From NCBI GenBank assembly GCA_963626545.1, contig CAVFYJ010000013.1, forward strand, positions 1 to 46,463: a stretch of 46,463 nt of DNA. Reading direction: 5' to 3'. This document shows positions 1 through 8,063 of this stretch, piece by piece. The notes under the pieces were generated by a model. It was not told the DNA's origin, ran no database searches, and saw only the letters and a program-made list of their open reading frames with translations. This stretch comes from Anthropogastromicrobium sp963626545 (GTDB lineage: Bacteria > Bacillota > Clostridia > Lachnospirales > Lachnospiraceae). The position numbers and the translations under genes are program-made. Every line of letters begins with the position of its first letter. The stretch's first letter is position 1.

Positions 1-115
1 CATTCATCCCCGCCCGACTACGTCGGACGAGGTTTTCTGCGGAAAAATGGATAAACTCTGACTTGCCCTAGGGTTCCATTGGCGGAGTTCTAGTACCTGC
101 GTACATCTCAAAGAA
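1..115 (-). mobile_element. Possible right-end remnant of an IS200/IS605-type (TnpB) element
   Basis: Read on the minus strand, this stretch ends in a hairpin with arms CCTCGTCCGAC and GTCGGGCGGGG (3-nt loop, two G-T wobbles, so it pairs best as minus-strand RNA), followed directly by ATGAATG at the window edge. Upstream is a compact GC-mixed segment containing GGAACCCTAGGG. A terminal hairpin followed by a short GATGAATG-like end resembles the right end and guide-RNA scaffold of IS200/IS605 TnpB elements; this comparison is from memory of the family. No tnpB gene is present on the interior side, so it would be a remnant or a miniature derivative. It could instead be another structured RNA. 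Confidence 0.3.
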
Positions 116-147
116 AGCCAGACAAGACTTTTCTGTCTTATCTGGCT
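116..147. terminator. Stem-loop, possible terminator or element-internal hairpin
   Basis: AGCCAGACAAGAC and GTCTTATCTGGCT pair over 13 positions with one mismatch around a 6-nt loop. There is no clear U-tract on either strand, so it may be a structural part of the neighbouring element rather than a terminator. Confidence 0.35.
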
Positions 148-330
148 CATGATTTTCATGTCCGTCCGGGAATTTCGTAACCTGCTTTACTTTCGCATCA
201 TACGAAACACCTTGCAAGGCACATTTTTTGTGCCGTCCGACCTTTGCTATTACAGCAAAACTTTATTAAAACTAAAAAAAACACTCATGATCAACAATTC
301 TTTCCAATCTTTCCAATTTAATATTCAAAA
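148..330. other. Intergenic stretch without a recognisable gene
   Basis: No credible coding sequence is seen. A small perfect hairpin (GGCACA, 5-nt T loop, TGTGCC) lies at 218-234. The stretch separates the possible mobile-element end from the terminator of the GH13 operon. Confidence 0.5.
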
Positions 331-376
331 AGAAAAAGCGTATCCACCAGTTTCTTCTTACAGGTACGCTTTTTCT
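331..376 (-). terminator. Rho-independent terminator of the GH13 sugar operon
   Basis: AGAAAAAGCGTA at 331-342 pairs with TACGCTTTTTCT at 365-376. Read on the minus strand it follows the GH13 stop codon and ends in a T-rich tract. It may act on both strands. Confidence 0.7.
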
Positions 377-402
377 TCTCTAATTTTTATTGAATTCTTA
401 TC

Positions 403-2364
403 TTACCGAATCTTCTTCAACCACATGTAGCCATACGCCGGAATGTTCACTCCCGCTGCCTCCATGGTTCGTCCAGTCAGCAAATCGCAATACAATCCGT
501 CGCGCTCATTGATCCACGCGGTCTTATCAAACTCGCTAAAGTTAAACAATCCGTACATCTTATCGCCATCGTAGTAACGACCCATGCAAAGAACGCTCTT
601 ATCCCAGGTCTCTACCGTCCAAGTATCCGCATTGCTCATAAATGCCTTCTCGGATTTACGAAGCTTCTCCAACTGATTCAGCTTTGTAAAGATCTGACCC
701 GGAATCGTGGTCGGATCATCACACTTTGCCGCCTCATCCCAGTTCATCGCGCCACGGTGAACATAGCGGGAATCTGGTGCCTTGTCCGGATCATCGCGGT
801 ATGCATAATCATTTAACTGACCAATCTCATCGCCGCTGTAAAGCACCGGAATTCCAGACTGCATAAACATGTACGCATGAAGCATCACATCAAAGCGAAT
901 GGCCTTCTCAAGTGCTTCTGCATCATGCTGGTAACTTGCCTTTTCGATACCACACATGGAAGCCGTCGTTCCACAAAATCTTGCATCGCCAGTCACCGGA
1001 TCCTCATTGTAGAGAACACCGCGGCTGTTGCTATGGCCCTCATAGCCTCTGAAATAATCATTCAAATACTGCTTGTGAGCGCGCTCCTGAATGCCCTCCT
1101 GCTGCAAGGTTGCAAAATCCAGTCCCCAGCCAATATCATCATGGCAACGCAGATAATTTAAGAAGACATAATCCTTCGGAAGACGATTTACAATATCAAG
1201 CTGCTTCTTTAACAGGCTGACATCTCTTGTCGCTACCGTATGCCATGTTGTTGCCATCGTGGTAACATTGTACAGCATATGGCACTCCGGCTTCTCCACC
1301 GTTCCAAAGTACGGAACTACCTTTTCTGGCTCCATTACAACCTCGCCCAGAAGCAAAATGCCCGGGCACACAATCTCACTGATCAGTCGCATCATGCGCA
1401 CAATCGTGTGAACCTGCGGCAGATTTCGGCATGTCGTGTAGAGTTCCTTCCATATATATGGTACCGCGTCGATACGAATAATATCAATTCCTTTATTTGC
1501 CAGATAGAGGAAATTGTACATCATCTCATTAAAGACAATGGGATTCTGATAATTCAAGTCCCACTGATACGGATAGAAGGTTGTCATAACATAGTGATTG
1601 ATTTCTGGCAGCCAGGTAAAATTGCCCGGCGCGGTTGTCGGGAATACCTGCGGAACCGTCTTCTCATACTCGGCAGGAATGACATTGTTATCAAAGAAGA
1701 AATAGCGGCTCATGTACTCGCCGTCTCCCTGACGCGCCTTCTTTGCCCACTCGTGATCCTCAGAAGTATGATTCATGACAAAATCCATGCACACGCTGAT
1801 TCCCTTCTCGTGGCAGGCACCGGTCAGATTCTCAAGATCCTCCATAGATCCCAAATTTTCCTGCACCTTTCGAAAGTCAGCTACTGCATAACCGCCATCG
1901 GAACGACCCTTTGGCGTATCCAGAAATGGCATCAGGTGAATGTAATTGACATTATTTTTCTCCAGATAATTTAGCTTTCCCTGTACGCCCTTCATATTGC
2001 CAGCGAAATTATCAATATAGAACATCATGCCCAGCATATCATTCTTCTTATACCAGTTCGGATCGGCTTCGCGCTTATCATCCAATGCCTTCAGCGCGCT
2101 GCTTCTCTCCTGATAAAATTCCTGAAGATGACTGCAAAGATCCTCAAACATTGCGTCATTTCCATATAATTGCATGTAAAGCTCATGAAGCTCATCTTTT
2201 TTCTTTTCAAAACGTTCTGTATATATCTTCTCCATCGTATTCCATTTCTCCATATTCATATCTGTCGTCTGATCATTTTTTGCTTGCGTGTGTGTTGTTT
2301 GAATATTTGTTGTTTGAGCATTTCTCATTTCGGTGTCATTTTCTTTTCTGTCGTTTGCTCTCAC
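403..2364 (-). CDS. Amylosucrase-like GH13 (subfamily 4) glycoside hydrolase/glucosyltransferase
   Basis: About 653 aa, cytoplasmic, no signal peptide. The barrel carries the GH13 motifs: DFVMNH (194-199), nucleophile D299 in GIDIIRIDAV, acid/base E341 in LLLGEVVM, and the RCHDDIGW motif (D409). The FAG-MKG block near 120, the HLMP strand, QWDLNY (267-272) and RCHDDIGW match Neisseria-type amylosucrase far better than ordinary amylases. Family members split sucrose, transferring glucose to glucan or water; the exact reaction here is inference. I chose the GTG at 2364 because GGAGAG lies 6 nt upstream; an ATG at 2328 has no Shine-Dalgarno. It is the last gene of the ABC-transporter operon, so it probably acts on the imported sugar. 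Confidence 0.85.
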   Translation of the reverse strand: MRANDRKENDTEMRNAQTTNIQTTHTQAKNDQTTDMNMEKWNTMEKIYTERFEKKKDELHELYMQLYGNDAMFEDLCSHLQEFYQERSSALKALDDKREADPNWYKKNDMLGMMFYIDNFAGNMKGVQGKLNYLEKNNVNYIHLMPFLDTPKGRSDGGYAVADFRKVQENLGSMEDLENLTGACHEKGISVCMDFVMNHTSEDHEWAKKARQGDGEYMSRYFFFDNNVIPAEYEKTVPQVFPTTAPGNFTWLPEINHYVMTTFYPYQWDLNYQNPIVFNEMMYNFLYLANKGIDIIRIDAVPYIWKELYTTCRNLPQVHTIVRMMRLISEIVCPGILLLGEVVMEPEKVVPYFGTVEKPECHMLYNVTTMATTWHTVATRDVSLLKKQLDIVNRLPKDYVFLNYLRCHDDIGWGLDFATLQQEGIQERAHKQYLNDYFRGYEGHSNSRGVLYNEDPVTGDARFCGTTASMCGIEKASYQHDAEALEKAIRFDVMLHAYMFMQSGIPVLYSGDEIGQLNDYAYRDDPDKAPDSRYVHRGAMNWDEAAKCDDPTTIPGQIFTKLNQLEKLRKSEKAFMSNADTWTVETWDKSVLCMGRYYDGDKMYGLFNFSEFDKTAWINERDGLYCDLLTGRTMEAAGVNIPAYGYMWLKKIR

Positions 2365-2398
2365 TTTCTTCTCTCCTTTTCCTTTTTCATTAAATGAA

Positions 2399-2431
2399 AA
2401 GGGATCCAAAACACTTTGTATTGGACCCCTT
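2399..2431 (-). terminator. Intergenic stem-loop between permease and GH13 gene
   Basis: On the minus strand AAGGGGTCCAA pairs with TTGGATCCCTT (one G-T wobble), followed by TTTTCATTT. Its position inside the operon suggests partial termination or 3'-end protection of the transporter mRNA. Confidence 0.5.
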
Positions 2432-2452
2432 AAGATAAAACATATTCGTAAC

Positions 2453-3313
2453 TCAACCCTTAACTGCTCCGGAGGTAACGCCCTCAACAATGAAACGCTG
2501 CAGGAACAAATATAATACCAGAATCGGCAGCATTGCAAGCAGCAGAGCGGCCATTACCAGGCCCATATCCGTAGAGTAAGTTCCGTAGAATGCCTGTGTT
2601 GCAATCGGAAGTGTATATAACTCTTTACGTCCGAGTACAAGGCTTGGCAAAAGGTAATCGTTCCAGAATGCCATCGCATCAATAATTGCTACCGTTGCGA
2701 TTGTTGGCTTTAACAGCGGAAATACGATTTTCCAGTAGGTCTGCCATCTGCTGCAGCCATCCAGAAAGGCTGCCTCCTCAAGCTCCAGTGGAATATTGGT
2801 ATGGATTGCGCCATGGAACATGAAGGTTGCCATGGAAAGTGAAAATCCAATGTGCATCAAAATCAAGGTAATGCGGCTGTTTAAGATACCGAAAATACCA
2901 CCATATAAAGATACAAGCGGAATCATCAATACCTGAAACGGAATAACCATAGAAGCAATCATTAACGTAAACAGCAGCTTGCAAGCCTTCCAGTTGTTTC
3001 GTACAATTACGAATGCGGTCATTGCAGATAACAAAATTGTTCCGATCGTAGAAGCGGTTGTGATCAACAACGAGTTTGTAAAAGATGTTCCAAAATTCAT
3101 CTTCTTCATTGCATCTGAGAAATTTGTCAGGATAAATCCATGAGAACCAACCAGTGCCATTGGGTCTGACATAATGTCACCTTTTGTCTTAAATGCATTG
3201 ATAATAACCAGAATAAATGGAAAGATGAACATCAAAAACAGGAGGATTAAAACCACCATAATAATGGCATGGCTAATTTTCTTTTTCTGTGCCGCTTTTT
3301 TGTTTTCTTCCAT
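2453..3313 (-). CDS. Carbohydrate ABC transporter permease (MalG-like)
   Basis: 286 aa with a lysine-rich N-terminus, then six hydrophobic segments starting near residue 14. The cytoplasmic EAA loop reads EEAAFLDGCSRWQTYWKIV, the site that contacts the ATPase. This is the MalG-type inner-membrane half of a CUT1 sugar importer. Its ATG shares one base with the stop of the upstream permease gene (TAATG), and GGAGG lies just upstream, so the two are translationally coupled. No ATPase gene is present in the operon; CUT1 importers in this family often use a shared MsmK-type ATPase encoded elsewhere. Confidence 0.9.
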   Translation of the reverse strand: MEENKKAAQKKKISHAIIMVVLILLFLMFIFPFILVIINAFKTKGDIMSDPMALVGSHGFILTNFSDAMKKMNFGTSFTNSLLITTASTIGTILLSAMTAFVIVRNNWKACKLLFTLMIASMVIPFQVLMIPLVSLYGGIFGILNSRITLILMHIGFSLSMATFMFHGAIHTNIPLELEEAAFLDGCSRWQTYWKIVFPLLKPTIATVAIIDAMAFWNDYLLPSLVLGRKELYTLPIATQAFYGTYSTDMGLVMAALLLAMLPILVLYLFLQRFIVEGVTSGAVKG

Positions 3314-4194
3314 TATGCTGCCACCTCCCCTTTCTTACCAATGTAAACCTGTGTCACGCCTACGATCGCGCAGACGATAAACAGTACAAGAGCCTCAGCC
3401 TGACCTAAACCATAATTTTTGTAGGTAAATGCCTGATTGTATACGTGCATTGCCGCCATTACAGACGAGTTAAATGGCTCGCCCTTTGTTAAGGACAAGT
3501 TTACATCGTATACCATGAAGCATCTGGTGATTGTGAGGAACAAGCACTGTACAAAAGAAGCTCTCATCAGTGGAATGATAATGTTAATTGTTGCCTGAAA
3601 CTTGGTACAGCCATCAATCTGAGCAGCTTCCTTTAAGCTCTTTGGTACGCTCATAAATCCGGCAACATAGATAAGCATCATGTAACCGGCATATTGCCAT
3701 ACAGAAACGATAATCAAACATGCCATCGCTCCGCTCGTAGTAGACAGCCATGAACTTGAAAGAGCACCTATAGAAAGTGACTTTCCAATCGTAACGAATG
3801 CTCTGTTAAATACAAACTTCCATACATAACCAAGAACAATACCACCGATTAGGTTTGGAATAAAGAAACCAGCACGGAAAAAATTCTGTCCTTTGATACC
3901 ACTGGTAAGAAGGTATGCAAGGAAAAATGCTACCACATTTACCAAAATAACGGAAATAACGGAGTAGATAACCGTTCTGCCGAGTGCCTGCCAATATGCA
4001 GTATCTTGAAATGTTGCTATATAATTTGCCAGACCAACAAATGGCTTTTCTTTTGAAATACCATCCCAACTCGTAAATGTCAGATACAAACCATAGATAA
4101 ACGGAACAATTACCACCGCTGCAAACAATACAGTGGATATGCCGGCGAACATCAAGTACTGTTTTATCTTGTAACTTGTCGTATTCCTATCCAT
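3313..4194 (-). CDS. Carbohydrate ABC transporter permease (MalF-like)
   Basis: 293 aa with six predicted membrane spans and the EAA loop (KEAAQIDGCTKFQATINIII) near residue 200. It forms the other permease half of the CUT1 importer. A TTG at 4200 is in frame, but the ATG at 4194 is better spaced from the AAAGGGAAC ribosome site. The gene follows the binding-protein gene after a roughly 200-bp gap containing two stem-loops. Confidence 0.9.
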   Translation of the reverse strand: MDRNTTSYKIKQYLMFAGISTVLFAAVVIVPFIYGLYLTFTSWDGISKEKPFVGLANYIATFQDTAYWQALGRTVIYSVISVILVNVVAFFLAYLLTSGIKGQNFFRAGFFIPNLIGGIVLGYVWKFVFNRAFVTIGKSLSIGALSSSWLSTTSGAMACLIIVSVWQYAGYMMLIYVAGFMSVPKSLKEAAQIDGCTKFQATINIIIPLMRASFVQCLFLTITRCFMVYDVNLSLTKGEPFNSSVMAAMHVYNQAFTYKNYGLGQAEALVLFIVCAIVGVTQVYIGKKGEVAA

Positions 4195-4287
4195 AATCAA
4201 GTTCCCTTTCCCTGTATTCTGTAATCATCCCGATCCTCACAATAGTACATGCATTCCGGATAATTACCTGTTTTAATAGTAAATTTC

Positions 4288-4323
4288 GAGGCTGTCTGCC
4301 GCCTGTCATCAGCAAACAGCCTC
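4288..4323 (-). terminator. Intergenic stem-loop downstream of the binding-protein gene
   Basis: GAGGCTGT and ACAGCCTC form a perfect 8-bp stem around a 20-nt loop. No strong U-tract follows, so attenuation or mRNA stabilisation is more likely than full termination. Confidence 0.45.
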
Positions 4324-4332
4324 TATATAGGC

Positions 4333-4371
4333 GATGCTTTTTCTCTATTTATATAGATGTGTAAAAGCATC
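4333..4371 (-). terminator. Second stem-loop between binding protein and permease genes
   Basis: GATGCTTTT pairs with AAAAGCATC around a roughly 20-nt AT-rich loop, shortly after the binding-protein stop codon. Together with the hairpin at 4288-4323 it would favour high binding-protein expression relative to the permeases. Confidence 0.5.
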
Positions 4372-4393
4372 CTTTATCAATTAAATGGTGTAC

Positions 4394-5650
4394 TCAATGT
4401 TCTACAACGTCAGTTGACTCCCAGTAAGACTCAACCTCAGAAGCTAATTCTTCGCGATCAATCTGTCCTGCCAGATATTTCTGGAAGGTAGCACCGCAAA
4501 GTGAATAATGATCGTCCGGAAGGTAATTGTAATTGTCAACCAGCTTTCCTTCATCTGCATACTTCTTAACAGACTGTCCAAGCGGATCTGCTACTTCATT
4601 CTCATTGTTGGAGAATGCCGGAACAAGCGCACAGTCATCTGTAATAAAGGACTGTCCATCCTCGTCATACACTAACCAATTCAGGAAATCCAGTGCTGCC
4701 TGACGCTGCTCATCTGTCGTATTTTCAGAAGAATCAATCATGAAATACTTAGAACCGCCGCCTACAAGCATCTCATTGGTGCCATCGTCCATATTCTGTG
4801 GAATCGGCATCATACCCATATTCTCGGAATAATCATATGCATTGATTACAGACCAATCCCAGTTACCGCCAAACATGAATGCAATCTCACCTTCAGCGAG
4901 CATCATCTCCGTTACTTCACGCTCTGCTGATATTGCGGAATCCTTTGCATAGTTGTTCTCTATCATGACATCAAGGAAGTCGATCAAAGAATTAAACTTC
5001 TCATTGTTAATCAGATCTGCCTCTCCTGCATGCAGCTGTGTGATAAACTCTTCTACGTCTGTCTGCTCCTCATATACCTCTGGAAGTAAGTGACCTGCTA
5101 ATGACCAGTCCTCCTTCATAACTCCGGTAGGTGTCTCCATTCCGCCTTCCTTAAGAGTCTCAATCAGTTCCTTGAAAGAATCCAAAGTCTTATAATCTTC
5201 CGGATTGAAAGTCTCGCCTGTAATTGCCTCGATCGCATCTGCATTGTAGATCAAACCACGAGCCTCAACACATACCGGGAAACCATTAATCTGATCATCA
5301 ATTCCGATTGCATAATTTGTATCTTTTACCCAATCCTGATCGCTCATGTCAATCGCATGATCCTCTGCCAGTGAATAGATATCCTTCGCATCTACCATAG
5401 CTAATGTATATGGATCGCCGGACGAATACTTAGTTGCCAGATGAGCTGCTACAGTATCGCTGGAGTAGTAAACCTCAACACCTACGCCGGTCTCCTCAGA
5501 ATACTTTTCTGCCATCTCCTCGAACTGACTCTGAACCTCCATCTTGGAGTTGAAAATGGTGATGCTTACCTTATCATCTGCCATTGCCGGAATTGATGTT
5601 GCTGCCATAGCTGCTGCAAGTGTGAGTGCAAGTGTTACTTTTCTCTTCAT
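4394..5650 (-). CDS. Extracellular sugar-binding protein of the ABC importer
   Basis: 418 aa. Residues 1-24 form a signal peptide (positively charged MKRK, Ala/Leu-rich core, AMA cleavage site before DD). The rest has the two-lobed family 1 solute-binding fold; motifs such as FMFGGNWDWSV and AALDFLNWLV are typical of CUT1 binding proteins. Unusually for a Gram-positive binding protein, no lipobox cysteine follows the signal peptide, so membrane anchoring is unexplained. It is the first gene of the operon, behind a strong promoter. The ligand cannot be read from sequence; the GH13 gene suggests sucrose or an alpha-glucoside. Confidence 0.9.
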   Translation of the reverse strand: MKRKVTLALTLAAAMAATSIPAMADDKVSITIFNSKMEVQSQFEEMAEKYSEETGVGVEVYYSSDTVAAHLATKYSSGDPYTLAMVDAKDIYSLAEDHAIDMSDQDWVKDTNYAIGIDDQINGFPVCVEARGLIYNADAIEAITGETFNPEDYKTLDSFKELIETLKEGGMETPTGVMKEDWSLAGHLLPEVYEEQTDVEEFITQLHAGEADLINNEKFNSLIDFLDVMIENNYAKDSAISAEREVTEMMLAEGEIAFMFGGNWDWSVINAYDYSENMGMMPIPQNMDDGTNEMLVGGGSKYFMIDSSENTTDEQRQAALDFLNWLVYDEDGQSFITDDCALVPAFSNNENEVADPLGQSVKKYADEGKLVDNYNYLPDDHYSLCGATFQKYLAGQIDREELASEVESYWESTDVVEH

Positions 5651-5710
5651 AATTTGTCCTCCTGATTTTACGTCTGCCTCGTTCGTGACGTTTTCTTTGT
5701 TTGTGCCCTC

Positions 5711-5739
5711 ATTCTAGCATTGCACATTGAATATGTCAA
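5711..5739 (-). promoter_or_regulatory. SigmaA promoter of the sugar operon
   Basis: TTGACA (5734-5739) and TAGAAT (5711-5716) are separated by 17 bp on the minus strand, a near-consensus promoter upstream of the binding-protein gene. Confidence 0.85.
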
Positions 5740-5764
5740 GCGGTTATCATATATTTCTTTTGTT

Positions 5765-5778
5765 CAAAATGCATTTTG
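5765..5778. promoter_or_regulatory. Perfect 14-bp palindrome, candidate operator
   Basis: CAAAATGCATTTTG is a perfect palindrome centred about 35 bp upstream of the -35 box of the sugar operon. It could bind the neighbouring LacI-family protein, although LacI operators usually have a central CG rather than TGCA. Confidence 0.4.
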
Positions 5779-5964
5779 TTGATTTTATATGATTCGTATC
5801 TTATTTTTTTGTGCATTATGCCATTATTATTTTATATCTATTTCACTTAATGCTCAAAGAAATGCAGTCATTACGCTATTTTTTCAAAAAATTCCGAATT
5901 TTCTTATAATAACCGATTGCGATCTTTTCTCATTTGAAACTGTTTACTCATGTCCAATATACAC
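5779..5964. other. Intergenic stretch between sugar operon and lacI-type gene
   Basis: AT-rich sequence between the candidate operator and the terminator of the regulator gene. No credible gene or RNA is seen. Confidence 0.5.
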
Positions 5965-6016
5965 AAAAAAAGATTGCCACGCACGAGCTTTCCGCTCATT
6001 ATGCAACAATCTTTTT
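5965..6016 (-). terminator. Terminator of the LacI-family gene
   Basis: AAGATTG and CAATCTT close a long bulged stem around GCTC/GAGC, flanked by T-runs on both sides. It separates the regulator from the sugar operon and may act on both strands. Confidence 0.75.
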
Positions 6017-6068
6017 GAATTCATTTGTATCTTTTTTTATCAAATTCTTTTGATTCAGGTCATTTCAT

Positions 6069-7055
6069 TTAAGTCGTTCCACGCTCTACAAGCGTTACAG
6101 GAAATACCGTTCTGGAAGGAACCACCTTTCCCGCATCAATTAACGCAATATCCGAAATCGCCTGTTCTGCCATCTGTTCCACCGGTTGGTGAATCGTTGT
6201 CAGTCCTGGTGTCGTAAACTGCGCGATATTCACATCATCAAAGCCCACAATTTTCACATCCTGCGGGACACGAATGTTCAGATCACGACAGGCCTGAAGC
6301 ACATAGGCACCAATGATATCCGAACTTGCAAATACGCCATCTACATCTGGGTTTTCTTCAAGCTTTTTTCTCACAAAGCTGTAATATTCCAATGTATCAA
6401 ATTGTTCCTTGTCCGTTACCATCACCAGATTTTCTACCTGACGCTTTTCACAGGTATCACGAAATCCAACTTCACGAAAATCTGCCGGCATGGCAACGTC
6501 TTCACCAGCACTCATACCGCCGATATACATTAGTTTGCGACAACCCTTATCAATCAACAGCTGCGTTGCCAACACACCACCATGATAATTATCGCACTCA
6601 ACACCTGACGTTGCCTGATCAATGGATCGCTCCAGTGTGATTAATGGAAAATCAAGACCTGCAAACTTCTCCGTACCAAAGCATCCGCTGCACAATACGA
6701 CACCTGCAACTCTGGCGCTTTTGCACATCTCAATACATTCTTCTTCGCGTTCTTCCTTATTTTTAGAAACAAATAAAGTCGTGCGATATCCTCGCTTAGT
6801 AGCTTCTCGCTCCAGACGACTCAGAACCTTTGCAAAATAAGGATGCTCGATTTGCGGCAGAATGATCCCTATTGTATTGTTCTTCTGTTTCGAAAGTGAA
6901 CGCGCCATCTCATTTGGCTGGTAATTCAACTCTTTCATTACCTGATACACTTTCTCTCTCGTCTTGTCACTTATATATCCTCTATTATTCAAAACTCTGG
7001 AAACAGTCCCCACTGTCAATCCGGAAGCCTTTGCCACATCTTTCAGCGTTGCCAT
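6069..7055 (-). CDS. LacI-family transcriptional regulator
   Basis: 328 aa. The N-terminal helix-turn-helix is MATLKDVAKASGLTVGTVS, followed by the hinge helix NEMARSLSKQK (about 48-58) and a periplasmic-binding-protein-like sensor domain (about 60-325) ending in GLTTIHQPVEQM. GGAGAG lies upstream of the ATG. It precedes the sugar operon in the same orientation but has its own promoter and terminator. It probably represses that operon until a sugar ligand binds; this is inferred from context. Confidence 0.92.
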   Translation of the reverse strand: MATLKDVAKASGLTVGTVSRVLNNRGYISDKTREKVYQVMKELNYQPNEMARSLSKQKNNTIGIILPQIEHPYFAKVLSRLEREATKRGYRTTLFVSKNKEEREEECIEMCKSARVAGVVLCSGCFGTEKFAGLDFPLITLERSIDQATSGVECDNYHGGVLATQLLIDKGCRKLMYIGGMSAGEDVAMPADFREVGFRDTCEKRQVENLVMVTDKEQFDTLEYYSFVRKKLEENPDVDGVFASSDIIGAYVLQACRDLNIRVPQDVKIVGFDDVNIAQFTTPGLTTIHQPVEQMAEQAISDIALIDAGKVVPSRTVFPVTLVERGTT

Positions 7056-7080
7056 AGCTCTCTCCTTTCCTCAATTTGTG

Positions 7081-7109
7081 AGTATAAAACATTTAAATTT
7101 ATTTTTCAA
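7081..7109 (-). promoter_or_regulatory. Promoter of the LacI-family gene
   Basis: TTGAAA (7104-7109), 17-bp AT-rich spacer, TATACT (7081-7086) on the minus strand. Confidence 0.75.
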
Positions 7110-7191
7110 GCCCCTTCTAAGAGCCTCAAAAAAATTGGGCAAAGTTCACAGAATTGAATGCCAATTCTATATCAGAAACCATGCGGTATTT

Positions 7192-7200
7192 TTATCCACA
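7192..7200 (+). promoter_or_regulatory. Perfect DnaA box TTATCCACA
   Basis: This exact 9-mer consensus lies at the upstream edge of the repeat array, 28 bp before the first inverted-repeat unit. It is far from oriC. Confidence 0.6.
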
Positions 7201-7206
7201 ATCAAT

Positions 7207-7584
7207 TGGGGATAACTCGGTATTCCCCTGCATATTTTGCAAGGGGGTGCTGCACTATTTGCAGGGGGTACTGCATATTTTGCAGGGGGATTGCGTCTCT
7301 TGGGGATAACTTTGGGGATAACTTGGGGATAACTCGATACCCCCTGCATTATTTGCAGGGGGTGCTGCATACTTTGCAGGGGGTGCTGCATATTTTGCAG
7401 GGGGATTGCGTCTCTTGGGGATAACTTTGGGGATAACTTGGGGATAACTCGATACCCCCTGCATTATTTGCAGGGAGGTACTGCATTATTTGCAGGGGGT
7501 GCTGCATACTTTGCAGGGGGTACTGCATTATTTGCAGGGGGATTGCGTCTCTTGGGGATAACTTTGGGGATAACTTGGGGATAA
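7207..7584 (-). promoter_or_regulatory. Ten DnaA-box-like TTATCCCCA sites in one orientation
   Basis: TGGGGATAA (minus strand TTATCCCCA) starts at 7207, then in three triplets: 7301, 7313, 7324; 7416, 7428, 7439; 7553, 7565, 7576. Spacing inside each triplet is 12 then 11 bp. The same TTATCCCCA variant, also at 11-bp spacing, occurs in this genome's oriC (36739/36750 and 38675/38686). Each triplet belongs to a duplicated block beginning GGGGATTGCGTCTC. DnaA binding is inference; a different protein could recognise GGGGATAAC. Confidence 0.6.
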
Positions 7585-7717
7585 CTCGATACCCTCTGCA
7601 TTATTTGCAGGGAAGTACTGCACTATTTGCAGGGGGTGCTGCACTATTTGCAGGGAGGTACTGCACTATTTGCAGGGGATACTGCATTTCTTGCATGGGG
7701 TACTGCATATTTTGCAG
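7228..7717. repeat. Iteron-like array of 16 inverted-repeat units
   Basis: The unit is CTGCA-N5-TGCAG (15 bp, centre mostly TATTT, TTATT, CTATT or TACTT), usually followed by GGGGGT. Units start at 7228, 7250, 7271, 7344, 7365, 7386, 7459, 7481, 7502, 7523, 7596, 7618, 7639, 7661, 7682 and 7703. Within groups the period is 21 or 22 bp, two helical turns, so dimers would bind one DNA face. Units 1 and 15 have a degenerate right arm. Groups of 3, 3, 4 and 6 units alternate with the DnaA-box triplets. The array lies just upstream of the promoter of two winged-helix genes. Confidence 0.85.
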
Positions 7718-7741
7718 TCTATAAAAAAATAATAGTAACTA

Positions 7742-7770
7742 TTGTAATTTTTCCATCAATGTGGTATACT
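7742..7770 (+). promoter_or_regulatory. Promoter of the first winged-helix operon
   Basis: TTGTAA (7742-7747), 17-bp spacer, TATACT (7765-7770). It begins 25 bp after the last repeat unit, so proteins bound to the array could control it. Confidence 0.7.
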
Positions 7771-7818
7771 CAAAAAGATATAAAAATTACACCTAGTTTC
7801 AAGAAAGGAGAGGGTATC

Positions 7819-8061
7819 ATGGCTGGGGATACACAGGTTGATCGCAGAGTCTTATATGATAACCGATTACGCTGCAGTGAAAAACTGGTTTTGTTAGCAA
7901 TTATGGATGTAAACGAAATTAGTTATAGCGAGCTGGCAGAAAAAATTGGCATCACAAAAAAAACTGCTATTACAGCAGTAAAGGGACTTAAGAACAAAGG
8001 ACTATTAGAATACGAAGCAAAAAGCGGAAGATCGGCTAACCAGTATCATGTAATCATTTAA
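7819..8061 (+). CDS. Small winged-helix DNA-binding protein (paralogue of 16201-16470)
   Basis: 80 aa and essentially one winged helix-turn-helix: helix EKLVLLAIMD (21-30), SYSELAEKIGITKKTAITAVKGLKNKGLL as the HTH (35-63), then a short wing ending NQYHVII. The ATG at 7819 follows AAGAAAGGAGAGG; the longer open frame upstream is just the repeat array. Its stop is 2 nt before the next ATG, so the genes are an operon. It probably binds the upstream inverted repeats, by context. No specific family is assigned beyond MarR/HTH-like. Confidence 0.75.
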   Translation: MAGDTQVDRRVLYDNRLRCSEKLVLLAIMDVNEISYSELAEKIGITKKTAITAVKGLKNKGLLEYEAKSGRSANQYHVII

Positions 8062-8063
8062 AC

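Noticed and set aside
1..115. Guanidine (ykkC) riboswitch, suggested by CTAGGGTTCC
   Set aside because: The second conserved block (GGTCCGAGAG) is missing and there is no transporter gene downstream on that strand.
1240..1974. 244-aa plus-strand frame inside the GH13 gene
   Set aside because: It is antisense to a protein with intact catalytic motifs, has no ribosome site and no recognisable domain.
7227..7717. The CTGCA array as a CRISPR
   Set aside because: The repeat is a 15-bp palindrome with 6-7 bp between copies; there are no spacer-length unique segments and no cas genes.
7627..7818. Extended N-terminus of the first small winged-helix gene through the repeat array
   Set aside because: The codons are just repeat units, and a promoter and ribosome site lie between them and the ATG at 7819.
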